Below are positions 1 through 5,916 of a DNA stretch of 17,571 bases, one piece after another. The translations under genes and the position numbers were made by a program. Position 1 is the first letter of the stretch. Every line of letters starts with the position of its first letter. This stretch comes from CADEED01 sp035765415. GTDB taxonomy: Bacteria; Pseudomonadota; Gammaproteobacteria; Steroidobacterales; Steroidobacteraceae. The stretch covers positions 1-17,571 of the forward strand of contig DASTXR010000095.1 of NCBI GenBank assembly GCA_035765415.1. Direction: 5' to 3'. Under the pieces are notes generated by a model. That model was not told where the DNA came from, did not search any database, and worked only from the letters and a program-made list of their open reading frames with translations.

Positions 1-871
1 GCGGCCCGCCGCCGATGATCGCACTCGCCGACGCCGTGTGATGCGGCGCGCGGAATGGCCGGCGGCCGTAGTCGATGGCGTTGAACCCGCGGGCACTCAC
101 CGATGCGATGGACGCCACATCCAGTGCCTCGTCGGCTTCGAGCAATGGCAGCAGGCCTGGCAGCCGCTGCGCGAGCATGCTCTTGCCGGTGCCGGGCGGC
201 CCGACCAGCAGGATGCTGTGCCCGCCCGCGGCAGCCACGAGCAGCGCGCGCTTGGGACCGGCCTGGCCGCGCACATCGGTGAGGTCGGGCACCGATTCGC
301 TGCCGTCCGCGAGTGGCACGTGCACCGGGCCCGCGGGTTCGTCGCCTGCTGCGGCACGCGCCCTGAACATGCCGCAGACGTCTAACAAGGTTGCGGCACC
401 CCGCGCGCTTTCCGGCGCCGCGACACGCGCTTCACCGAGATTGGCCGCCGGCACGACGACGCTGCGTCCTTCGCGGACGGCGTGCGCAGCGGCCAGCACC
501 ACTCCCTTGATGGGCTGCAATTCACCATCGAGCCCGAGCTCGCCGTAGAACTCGGCGGAATTCACCACGGCTTCGGGAAATTCGAGCTGCCCGGAAGCCA
601 GCAGGATGCCCAGCGCGATCGGCAGATCGTAGCGGCAGCCTTCCTTGGGCAAATCTGCGGGCGACAGATTGACCGTGATACGCCCGGCGGGAAATTCGAA
701 CCCGCAGTTCTGCAGGGCCGCGCGAACGCGATCTTTGCTCTCTTTCACCGCCGTGGCCGGAAGCCCCACGATGGAGAACATGGGCAGCCCCGACCCGAGA
801 TGGACCTCGACGGCGACCCGCGGCGCGGACAGGCCCAGCTGCGCGCGGCTCGCGACGCTTGCGATCCCCAT
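1..871 (-). CDS. comM: ComM/YifB-family Mg-chelatase-like AAA+ ATPase, 5' part only (C-terminus beyond window edge)
   Basis: Translating the minus strand from the ATG at 871-869 gives about 290 residues with the YifB/ComM beginning (MGIASVASRAQLGL, then a Lon-substrate-like ChlI domain containing VGLPATAVKESKDRVRAA). The Walker A motif GPPGTGKS lies at about 179-202, and the frame continues to the edge with RPFRAPHHTAS, typical of the family. Full-length members have about 500 residues, so roughly 40% is missing. The start is supported by GGGGAGAGG just upstream. Family members are hexameric AAA+ ATPases; ComM acts as a branch-migration helicase that promotes recombination of incoming DNA in natural transformation. 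The gene follows ubiK by 49 bases on the same strand and is probably co-transcribed with it. No frame damage is seen in the visible part. Competence of this organism is not shown by this gene alone. Confidence 0.93.
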   Translation of the reverse strand, partial: MGIASVASRAQLGLSAPRVAVEVHLGSGLPMFSIVGLPATAVKESKDRVRAALQNCGFEFPAGRITVNLSPADLPKEGCRYDLPIALGILLASGQLEFPEAVVNSAEFYGELGLDGELQPIKGVVLAAAHAVREGRSVVVPAANLGEARVAAPESARGAATLLDVCGMFRARAAAGDEPAGPVHVPLADGSESVPDLTDVRGQAGPKRALLVAAAGGHSILLVGPPGTGKSMLAQRLPGLLPLLEADEALDVASIASVSARGFNAIDYGRRPFRAPHHTASASAIIGGGP

Positions 872-881
872 GTGCCTCTCC

Positions 882-897
882 CCAACATCCCTGTTGG
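882..897 (-). promoter_or_regulatory. Small hairpin abutting the comM ribosome binding site
   Basis: CCAACA and TGTTGG form perfect 6-bp arms around 4 bases in the ubiK-comM spacer. In the minus-strand RNA the loop is GGGA, which fits a GNRA tetraloop. The 3' arm runs directly into the GGAGAGG Shine-Dalgarno of comM. The dyad is seen directly; a role in RNA processing or translation of comM is inference. Confidence 0.4.
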
Positions 898-920
898 CCG
901 CAACCTTAGGATTGAGGCGA

Positions 921-1190
921 TCAGCGCCCGGCTGAATTGCCGGCCTTGGCTTCTAGTTCGGCCACGCGCTGTTCGAGGGCTTCGAGGCGCGCACGAGTGC
1001 GTTCCAGCACCTTGCGTTGCGCGTCGAATTCGTCGCGCCCGGCGAGATCGAGCTTTCCAAGATTGGCGCGCAGCACGGCCCGGAAGTTGTTTTCCAGATC
1101 TTCGCGCAGGGTTCCAGCACCGGATGCGAGCCCCGGCGGCAGGCCTTGCATCAGGCTGCGGAGCAATTCTTCGACCCTGGGTATCTCCAC
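921..1190 (-). CDS. ubiK: UbiK/YqiC-family ubiquinone biosynthesis accessory factor (BMFP domain)
   Basis: An 89-residue protein starting at a GTG (1190-1188) preceded by AGGAG about 8 bases upstream. A longer frame back to 1271 lacks a ribosome site and adds 27 residues unlike the family. The C-terminal half matches the UbiK/YqiC pattern: LDLAGRDEFDAQRKVL, then a heptad-rich coiled coil (ARLEALEQRVAELEAK, about residues 64-82). E. coli UbiK is slightly longer, at about 96 residues. The family assists aerobic ubiquinone synthesis by binding the Ubi complex and is trimeric through the coiled coil. The gene diverges from glnK and is followed by comM. A ubiK-like gene, glnK, amtB and comM lie near each other in Pseudomonas and relatives, which supports the call. 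Confidence 0.88.
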   Translation of the reverse strand: MEIPRVEELLRSLMQGLPPGLASGAGTLREDLENNFRAVLRANLGKLDLAGRDEFDAQRKVLERTRARLEALEQRVAELEAKAGNSAGR

Positions 1191-1212
1191 TGACGGCTCT
1201 CCTAACAAGTTG

Positions 1213-1227
1213 GGGGCATTCTGCCCC
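1213..1227. promoter_or_regulatory. Perfect dyad upstream of glnK (candidate enhancer or operator half)
   Basis: GGGGCA-TTC-TGCCCC is a perfect inverted repeat with 6-base arms, centred near 1220, about 135 bases upstream of the predicted sigma-54 start. A second dyad lies 40 bases away, close to four DNA turns. Such spacing suits paired NtrC sites, but the sequence does not match the TGCACC-type NtrC half-site well. On the minus strand it would lie in the ubiK leader. The function is inferred. Confidence 0.35.
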
Positions 1228-1251
1228 GTTTTGTTGCGTGTCCACATTTGC

Positions 1252-1268
1252 CGCCCCAATTTTGGGCG
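1252..1268. promoter_or_regulatory. Second dyad upstream of the glnK promoter (candidate NtrC-type enhancer)
   Basis: CGCCC-CAATTTT-GGGCG is an inverted repeat with 5-base arms and an AT-rich centre. It is flanked by TGC and CA, giving an overall TGC...GCA look. Its centre is about 95 bases upstream of the predicted sigma-54 start, a normal distance for an NtrC enhancer. The match to the NtrC consensus is partial, with the half-sites one base off register. Confidence 0.4.
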
Positions 1269-1328
1269 CATTCATCGGATCTTGCGATCTTTCGCGCCGC
1301 AGCGGCCCTCTCTTGTCGGCTCACGGGC

Positions 1329-1344
1329 TGGCATGGAACCTGCA
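1329..1344 (+). promoter_or_regulatory. Sigma-54 (RpoN) promoter of glnK-amtB
   Basis: TGGCATGGAACCTGCA fits the sigma-54 pattern TGGCAY-G-N5-TGC, with GG at 1330-1331 and GC at 1342-1343 in the required 12-base register. The predicted transcription start is near 1355, leaving a leader of about 73 bases before glnK. In proteobacteria glnK-amtB is a classic NtrC/RpoN target induced by nitrogen shortage, so sequence and context agree. Confidence 0.85.
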
Positions 1345-1382
1345 CTTTGAACACAGGCTTTGCTGAGAACAATTGGAGCATA

Positions 1383-1407
1383 CGCGTCACGCGAATGCGT
1401 GACGCAT
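1383..1407 (+). promoter_or_regulatory. Nested palindromes / stem-loop in the glnK leader
   Basis: GCGTCACGC (1384-1392) and GCGTGACGC (1397-1405) pair perfectly over 9 bases with a GAAT loop, ending about 22 bases before the glnK start. Each half is also a palindrome by itself: CGCG-TCA-CGCG at 1383-1393 and ATGCGT-G-ACGCAT at 1395-1407. The site lies downstream of the predicted transcription start, so it could be an RNA hairpin controlling glnK translation or a two-site operator for a repressor. The structure is seen; the role is inferred. Confidence 0.55.
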
Positions 1408-1427
1408 CGGATAACGATGCCAAAGCG

Positions 1428-1766
1428 ATGAAAATGATCACTGCAATCATTCGCCCGTGGAAGCTCGACGACCTGCAAATGGCCGTCGCGCGCCTCGGCG
1501 TGCAGGGGATCACTGTAACCGAGGTCACCGGTTACGGAAGGCAGCGGGGGCACACGGAACACTTCCGGGGTGCGGAATACAGCATCGAGTTCGTGCCGAA
1601 ACTTCGGGTCGAGATCGTGCTCGACGAGGCTTCCGCCGAAGCCGTGATCGAAGCCATCAGCAATGTATGTCGCACGGGAAAAACCGGTGACGGCAAGATT
1701 TTCCTGGCGCCAGTCGGTGAAGCGGTGCGGATACGCACCCGTGAATCCGGCGCGGCGGCAGCCTGA
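1428..1766 (+). CDS. glnK: PII nitrogen regulatory protein GlnK
   Basis: A 112-residue protein, the usual PII length. It begins MKMITAIIRPWKLDDL and carries the T-loop GYGRQRGHTEHFRGAEY, in which the uridylylation residue Tyr51 is present; position 46, Tyr in E. coli GlnB, is Phe here. The B-loop TGKTGDGKIF and C-terminal RIRT are intact. PII trimers bind ATP/ADP and 2-oxoglutarate and report nitrogen and energy status; GlnK blocks AmtB when ammonium is plentiful. The gene is followed 22 bases later by amtB, so it is GlnK rather than GlnB by context. The start was chosen by family length; no strong Shine-Dalgarno precedes it, and an upstream in-frame ATG at 1395 would add residues foreign to PII. 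Transcription is expected from the sigma-54 site at 1329. Confidence 0.95.
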   Translation: MKMITAIIRPWKLDDLQMAVARLGVQGITVTEVTGYGRQRGHTEHFRGAEYSIEFVPKLRVEIVLDEASAEAVIEAISNVCRTGKTGDGKIFLAPVGEAVRIRTRESGAAAA

Positions 1767-1788
1767 GATGTCGTTGAGGAGCTTTTAC

Positions 1789-3213
1789 ATGCATCAAGAT
1801 AAGAAGAGAACGAAGGGTAGCAGCGTAATGCGCGGTCTCGGCGCAGCGCTGTTGATGATGTTGCCGGCACTGGTCTTCGCGCAGGATGCGCCGCCGCCAC
1901 CGAACAAAGGTGACATTTCCTGGCTCATGACGAGCACGGTGATCGTCATCCTCATGACCATTCCGGGCCTGGCGCTGTTCTACGGCGGCATGGTCCGCAG
2001 CAAGAACGTGTTGTCGCTGCTCATGCAGGTGATGATCATCTTCTGCGTAGGCGTGCTCATGTTCGCCATCTATGGATACAGCGTCGCATTCACCGAGGGC
2101 AATGCGTTCTTCGGCGGCTTCGGCAAGATGTTCCTGAAAGGCATGACGGGCGACTCGCTCACCGGCACCTTCAGCAAGGCCACCAACATCCCCGAGCTGG
2201 GCTTCTTCTGCTTCCAGGCAACCTTCGCGGCGATCACGCCCGCACTCATCGTCGGCGCACTCGCCGAACGCGTGAAGTTCAGCGCGATCCTCGTGTTCGT
2301 GATCCTCTGGCTGACCTTCAGCTACTACCCGATCGCACACATGGTCTGGTTCTGGTCGGGTCCGGATGCCTTCACTTCGGCCGAAGCAGGCGCTGCGGCA
2401 AACGTGAACGCCGGCTTCCTCTTCAACAAGGGCGCTCTCGACTTCGCGGGCGGCACCGTGGTGCACATCAACGCCGGTATCGCCGGCCTGGTCGGCGCAT
2501 TCCTCCTCGGCAAGCGAGTGGGTTTCGGCACGACCGCGCTGCCACCGCACAACCTGCCCATGGTCATGATCGGCGCCTCGCTGCTGTGGGTTGGCTGGTT
2601 CGGTTTCAACGTCGGCTCGAATCTCGAAGCGAATGGCTTCGCGACGCTGGTGTTCACCAACACGCTGCTCGCCACCGCTGCCGCAACGCTCGCCTGGATG
2701 CTGGGTGAGTGGATCATCAAGGGTTCGCCCACGATGCTCGGTGCAGCTTCGGGCGCGGTCGCGGGCCTGGTTGCCATCACTCCGGCCTGCGGCTGGGTGG
2801 GAACCATGGGCTCCATCGCCATCGGCGCCATCGCCGCTCTCGTCTGCCTCTGGGCCTGCTCGGGCCTGAAGAAGATGATGGGCTACGACGATTCGCTGGA
2901 CGTGTTCGGCGTGCACTGCGTGGGCGGCATCGTCGGCGCCATCCTGACCGGCGTGTTCAACGACCCGGCCCTGGGCGGCACCGACGTTTACGACTACGCC
3001 ATCAATGCTTACCCGGATCCGGCGGCCTACAACATGGGCGCGCACGTGGTTTCGCAGCTCTGGGGCGTCGGCGTGACGCTGCTCTGGTCGGGCATCGTCT
3101 CCGTGGTCGCCTTCAAGCTCATCGACCTGACCATCGGTCTGCGAGTGACCGAGGAGCAGGAACGCGAAGGCCTCGACACCGTGTCGCACGGCGAGCGCGC
3201 CTACAACAGCTGA
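1789..3213 (+). CDS. amtB: Ammonium transporter AmtB
   Basis: A 474-residue Amt/MEP/Rh channel of the inner membrane. The start at 1789 has GAGGAG 8 bases upstream; an ATG at 1768 lacks this. A signal peptide spans about residues 13-32 (ALLMMLPALVFAQ), followed by about 11 membrane segments. The conduction pair is His226 (ALDFAGGTVVHINAG, with conserved Asp218) and His376 (VFGVHCVGG). The aromatic entry region includes FFCFQATF (139-146) and YYPIAHMVW (179-187). The C-terminal tail GLDTVSHGERAYNS is the conserved segment that couples subunits and contacts GlnK. It passes ammonium across the membrane and is plugged by de-uridylylated GlnK. It forms an operon with glnK and is closed by the terminator at 3268. 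No anomalies were seen. Confidence 0.97.
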   Translation: MHQDKKRTKGSSVMRGLGAALLMMLPALVFAQDAPPPPNKGDISWLMTSTVIVILMTIPGLALFYGGMVRSKNVLSLLMQVMIIFCVGVLMFAIYGYSVAFTEGNAFFGGFGKMFLKGMTGDSLTGTFSKATNIPELGFFCFQATFAAITPALIVGALAERVKFSAILVFVILWLTFSYYPIAHMVWFWSGPDAFTSAEAGAAANVNAGFLFNKGALDFAGGTVVHINAGIAGLVGAFLLGKRVGFGTTALPPHNLPMVMIGASLLWVGWFGFNVGSNLEANGFATLVFTNTLLATAAATLAWMLGEWIIKGSPTMLGAASGAVAGLVAITPACGWVGTMGSIAIGAIAALVCLWACSGLKKMMGYDDSLDVFGVHCVGGIVGAILTGVFNDPALGGTDVYDYAINAYPDPAAYNMGAHVVSQLWGVGVTLLWSGIVSVVAFKLIDLTIGLRVTEEQEREGLDTVSHGERAYNS

Positions 3214-3267
3214 TCAATCCAGCGGGGCCGGGGAAACCCGGTCCCCGGGCGGTTCGGTCCGAAAACA

Positions 3268-3295
3268 GGGCCTCCCTCGGGAGGCCCTTTCTTTT
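3268..3295 (+). terminator. Rho-independent terminator of glnK-amtB
   Basis: GGGCCTCC (3268-3275), loop CTCG, GGAGGCCC (3280-3287), then TTTCTTTT. The 8-bp GC-rich stem with a U-rich tail is a textbook intrinsic terminator. A second small hairpin, GGGCG-TTT-CGCCC, follows at once (3296-3308). A weaker CCGGG-GAAA-CCCGG hairpin lies just upstream. Confidence 0.9.
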
Positions 3296-3308
3296 GGGCG
3301 TTTCGCCC
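3268..3308 (+). repeat. Terminator-plus-second-hairpin element, copy A (divergent)
   Basis: The order is terminator hairpin with CTCG loop, TTTCTTTT, then the compact GC hairpin GGGCG-TTT-CGCCC. The same order recurs at 3900-3943 and, with a duplicated second hairpin, at 14688-14750. Copy A shares the layout more than the exact bases; membership in one family is inferred. Confidence 0.45.
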
Positions 3309-3389
3309 ATGAAAAGGGGCTTGTCTGTGATGGACATCAAGGGTTCTCATAGGCGCACCCTGAGATACTCCACGGACCGGAGGAAGGTC

Positions 3390-3878
3390 ATGCGTCATAC
3401 AAAAATTCTTGCCGTTATCGCGGGCGTTCTCACCTGTGCCGTCGTTCATCCCGAACAGGCTCAGGCGGGCGACGTTTACAAGTACGTGGACGAAAAGGGC
3501 ACCACGCTCTACACGGACAAGCCGATTCCCGGCGCAGTGCTGGTGAGCTCGGGTTCGCAGCGTCCGCCGGAAGTCGCCGCGCGCAATTACGCCGCGACCC
3601 AGGCCACGTCCAACAACGCGCTGGCCGCCAGCAATCAGCGCATCGCCGAGTCGCAGAACAATGCCCGCGTCTCCGCAACCGTCGCCAAAGACCTCGAGGA
3701 AGCGCGCAAGGAAAACTGCAAGAAGGCGCGTGAGCAGTACCAGACCACGGTCACCTCGCATCGCATGTACAAGACGTTGCCCGATGGCCAGCGTCAGTAC
3801 CTCACCTCCGAAGAAATGGACAAGGCGCGCATCGATTCCGCCAAGCAGGTGGAAGCCATCTGCGGGCCGCAAGGCTAA
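3390..3878 (+). CDS. Exported DUF4124 domain protein
   Basis: A 162-residue protein. The ATG at 3390 has a strong GGAGGAAGG ribosome site; an in-frame ATG at 3309 would add 27 residues ahead of the signal peptide and is unlikely. Residues 1-26 look like a signal peptide ending AQA, after which the DUF4124 domain begins with the pattern GDVYKYVDEKGTTLYTDKPI (27-46). The rest is charged, Gln/Ala/Lys-rich and probably helical, with one cysteine in the ENCKKAREQY segment and another near the C-terminus (EAICG), which could form a disulfide. DUF4124 proteins are widespread in the proteobacterial periplasm and no biochemical role is established. The gene stands alone between two terminators; no convincing promoter was identified in 3309-3389. 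Confidence 0.85.
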   Translation: MRHTKILAVIAGVLTCAVVHPEQAQAGDVYKYVDEKGTTLYTDKPIPGAVLVSSGSQRPPEVAARNYAATQATSNNALAASNQRIAESQNNARVSATVAKDLEEARKENCKKAREQYQTTVTSHRMYKTLPDGQRQYLTSEEMDKARIDSAKQVEAICGPQG

Positions 3879-3899
3879 ACCGCTTTTCCAATGCTCCGT

Positions 3900-3929
3900 A
3901 ATCGCCGCCCTCGGGCGGCGATTTCCTTT
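3900..3929 (+). terminator. Rho-independent terminator after the DUF4124 gene
   Basis: AATCGCCGCC (3900-3909), loop CTCG, GGCGGCGATT (3914-3923), then TTCCTTT. It has a perfect 10-bp stem and the same loop as the terminator at 3268. Confidence 0.88.
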
Positions 3930-3943
3930 GTGGCGCTTGCGCC
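3900..3943 (+). repeat. Terminator-plus-second-hairpin element, copy B
   Basis: The terminator stem is followed by TTTCCTTTGT and the hairpin GGCGC-TT-GCGCC (3932-3943). Positions 3914-3936 match 14697-14719 at 20 of 23 bases, and both copies then continue with GCGCCTG after the hairpin loop. This indicates a real repeated element rather than chance GC hairpins. Confidence 0.65.
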
Positions 3944-3944
3944 T

Positions 3945-3950
3945 GATAAT
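3945..3950 (+). promoter_or_regulatory. Possible -10 box for a leaderless dehydrogenase transcript
   Basis: GATAAT matches TATAAT at 5 of 6 positions and ends 8 bases before the ATG at 3959, so transcription would begin at or next to the start codon. No Shine-Dalgarno is present in the gap. The -35 region (TTTCCT at 17-base spacing) is poor and lies inside the terminator tail, so this is tentative. Confidence 0.35.
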
Positions 3951-3958
3951 TCCCGCCT

Positions 3959-4846
3959 ATGCAGCGAGTTGGCTTTGCGGGTCTTGGTGCCATGGGTGCT
4001 CCCATGGCGAGAAATCTCCATCGTGCCGGCTTGCTGCAGGCCGTCTGGAACAGAAGCAGCCATAAAGCGGCGGCGCTGGGCACCGAGCTGGGCTGTGCTT
4101 CACCCGCCTCTCTCGCCGATTTCGCCGCGCTCGTCGATGTGGTGGTGGTCTGCGTTTCCGCGGACGCCGATGTGCGGTCGGTCATCGAGGGACTGGGGCC
4201 GGGTCTGCGCAAGGGCGCGCTCGTCATCGACTGCTCCACGGTGAGCGCCGAGACCGCCCGCTGGGCGGAAGAATTCCTCGCCGGCCGCTCTGCCCGGTTC
4301 ATCGATGCGCCCGTCAGCGGTGGCGTCGAAGGCGCGCAGAAGGGCACGCTCGCCATCATGACCGGCGGAGATCCGGCGACTTTCGAGGCCGCACGCCCCA
4401 TTCTCGCGGCGATGGGCAAGACCATCGAACACTTCGGGCCGGCAGGCGCGGGCCAGGCCACCAAGGCCACCAACCAGATCATGTGCGCCGGCATCATCCG
4501 TGCCTGCGCGGAAGCCATGGCTTTCGCGGGGGCTCACCAGCTGCCGCTCGACCGCGTGGTCTCCACGCTCGGCGCCGGCGCCGGCTCGAGCTGGTACTTC
4601 GTGCACCGCGCGCCGAACATGATTCGCGGCGCCTATCCCGCCGGCTTCCGTATCAAGCTGCACGCCAAGGATCTCGGCATCTGTCGCGACATGGCGGCGC
4701 GCTTCGGGGTATCGCTTCCGGTGGTCGATTCGATGCTCGCCGAATACGCCGAGCTCATGGAACAGGGTTACGGCGACGAAGACATCTCGGCGACGCACCG
4801 GCTCAAGCAGGCGCTGTTCGAGGAAGCCGCGAAGCGGAAGGCATGA
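3959..4846 (+). CDS. NAD(P)-dependent beta-hydroxyacid dehydrogenase (3-hydroxyisobutyrate dehydrogenase / tartronate semialdehyde reductase family)
   Basis: A 295-residue protein, the normal family length. It starts with the Rossmann motif GFAGLGAMGAPMARNL (5-20). WNRSS after the second strand is the arginine-bearing form often linked to NADP(H). DAPVSGG (117-122) is the substrate signature, and GQATKATNQ (165-173) contains the catalytic lysine Lys169; HAKDLG (235-240) is also conserved. Family members oxidise 3-hydroxyisobutyrate or reduce tartronate semialdehyde, succinic semialdehyde or glyoxylate; the substrate cannot be read from sequence. The C-terminal half is the all-helical dimerisation domain. 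Its stop overlaps the start of algZ by 4 bases (ATGA), implying co-translation. No ribosome binding site precedes its start. Confidence 0.88.
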   Translation: MQRVGFAGLGAMGAPMARNLHRAGLLQAVWNRSSHKAAALGTELGCASPASLADFAALVDVVVVCVSADADVRSVIEGLGPGLRKGALVIDCSTVSAETARWAEEFLAGRSARFIDAPVSGGVEGAQKGTLAIMTGGDPATFEAARPILAAMGKTIEHFGPAGAGQATKATNQIMCAGIIRACAEAMAFAGAHQLPLDRVVSTLGAGAGSSWYFVHRAPNMIRGAYPAGFRIKLHAKDLGICRDMAARFGVSLPVVDSMLAEYAELMEQGYGDEDISATHRLKQALFEEAAKRKA

Positions 4847-5916
4847 ACCGCCCGCCGCCAGCCCCGCCGTCTCCCAGCGACGAACCGCGGCAGCTCTATC
4901 TACCCAATTTCTGTACGTCCAGCGCGGTGCTCACCATCATCGTGATCTGCGAACTGACCGCGCTGCTGCTGGCGCTGGCGCGCAACGACGCCGCGATGGG
5001 CTTCTGGAGCGACCTGGGCCTCACCTCCATGTTCCTGCTGTGGATCGCGCTGTGCGGCGCGGGCCTGCTCTGCCTGCTGCGCGACTATCTCGCCAGCAAG
5101 AGTGTGGGCGTAAGCGCGGCGATGGTCATCGCGATCACGGTGAGCCTCGTCATCATCGTGTCCGCGGCGGCCTATGCCTACGGCGCGAGCACGATGACCA
5201 CGGAATTCCACTGGTCGTTCCTGCTGCGGAATGCCGGCATCACGCTGGTGGTCACGGCGCTCACGCTGCGCTATTTCTACGTCACGCATGAATGGCGCCA
5301 CAACGTGGAATTGCAGGCCAAGGCGCGCGTGCATGCGTTGCAGGCGCGTATCCGTCCGCACTTCCTGTTCAACAGCATGAACACCATCGCCGCGCTCACG
5401 CGCAGCAACCCGGCGCGCGCCGAGGAAGCGGTGCAGGATCTGGCCGACCTGTTCCGCGCGAACCTCAGCGAAAAGCGCAACCAGATCACGCTGGCCGAGG
5501 AAATCGACGTGGCGCGTACCTACCAGCGCATGGAGCAACTGCGACTCGGCGATCGGCTGCGAGTGGACTGGAAAGTGGATTCCCTGCCGAGTGACGCGCA
5601 GGTGCCGGGCCTCACGCTGCAACCGCTGCTCGAGAACGCCATCTATCACGGCATCGAACCGCTGGCCGCGGGCGGGGTGGTCACGGTCACCGGCGAATTC
5701 AACAAGGGCATGATCACCATCGTCGTGCGCAACCCGCTGCCGGTGGCGAACCTCACGGTGCGCGAAGGCAATCGCCTGGCGCTGGCCAACATCAAGGAAC
5801 GTCTCGAGCTCATGTACGGCGAGCGTGCCACCGTGAAATCCGGCCGATTCGACGATCAATACATCGTGACGCTGCGCTTTCCGTTTTCGGCAACGCCGGT
5901 GACGGGCGCCGCATGA
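4843..5916 (+). CDS. algZ: LytS/AlgZ (FimS)-type sensor histidine kinase
   Basis: A 357-residue inner-membrane kinase, close to the length of Pseudomonas AlgZ/FimS. After a proline-rich start and YLPNFC there are about four membrane helices (roughly 27-46, 58-80, 91-113, 128-147) and no large periplasmic sensor domain. The His_kinase domain has RPHFLFNSMNTIAAL, with His173 as probable phosphorylation site, and the N-box LQPLLENAIYHGI around Asn265. The nucleotide G-region is GNRLALANIKERL, lacking the usual GxGxGL spacing, so ATP binding may be atypical, as noted for the AlgZ group. The start overlaps the preceding dehydrogenase by ATGA and the stop overlaps algR by ATGA. It presumably phosphorylates the downstream LytTR regulator. 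The name rests on the pairing with an AlgR-like protein. Confidence 0.87.
   Translation: MNRPPPAPPSPSDEPRQLYLPNFCTSSAVLTIIVICELTALLLALARNDAAMGFWSDLGLTSMFLLWIALCGAGLLCLLRDYLASKSVGVSAAMVIAITVSLVIIVSAAAYAYGASTMTTEFHWSFLLRNAGITLVVTALTLRYFYVTHEWRHNVELQAKARVHALQARIRPHFLFNSMNTIAALTRSNPARAEEAVQDLADLFRANLSEKRNQITLAEEIDVARTYQRMEQLRLGDRLRVDWKVDSLPSDAQVPGLTLQPLLENAIYHGIEPLAAGGVVTVTGEFNKGMITIVVRNPLPVANLTVREGNRLALANIKERLELMYGERATVKSGRFDDQYIVTLRFPFSATPVTGAA

Noticed and set aside
1213..1237. GGGGCA-TTC-TGCCCC followed by GTTTTGTT as a plus-strand terminator
   Set aside because: No plus-strand gene lies upstream to be terminated, and the stem is short; an operator-like dyad is the better reading.
482..1366. 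A 294-codon plus-strand frame across comM and ubiK
   Set aside because: It is the antisense shadow of two recognised minus-strand genes, with biased low-complexity content.
1657..3189. A 510-codon open frame antisense to amtB
   Set aside because: It is rich in His, Glu, Arg and Asp as expected for the mirror of GC-rich membrane-protein codons. It has no recognisable domain and lies wholly over the clearly real amtB.
3309..3389. N-terminal extension of the DUF4124 protein from ATG 3309
   Set aside because: It would place 27 basic residues before a clear signal peptide, while the ATG at 3390 has a strong GGAGGAAGG ribosome site.
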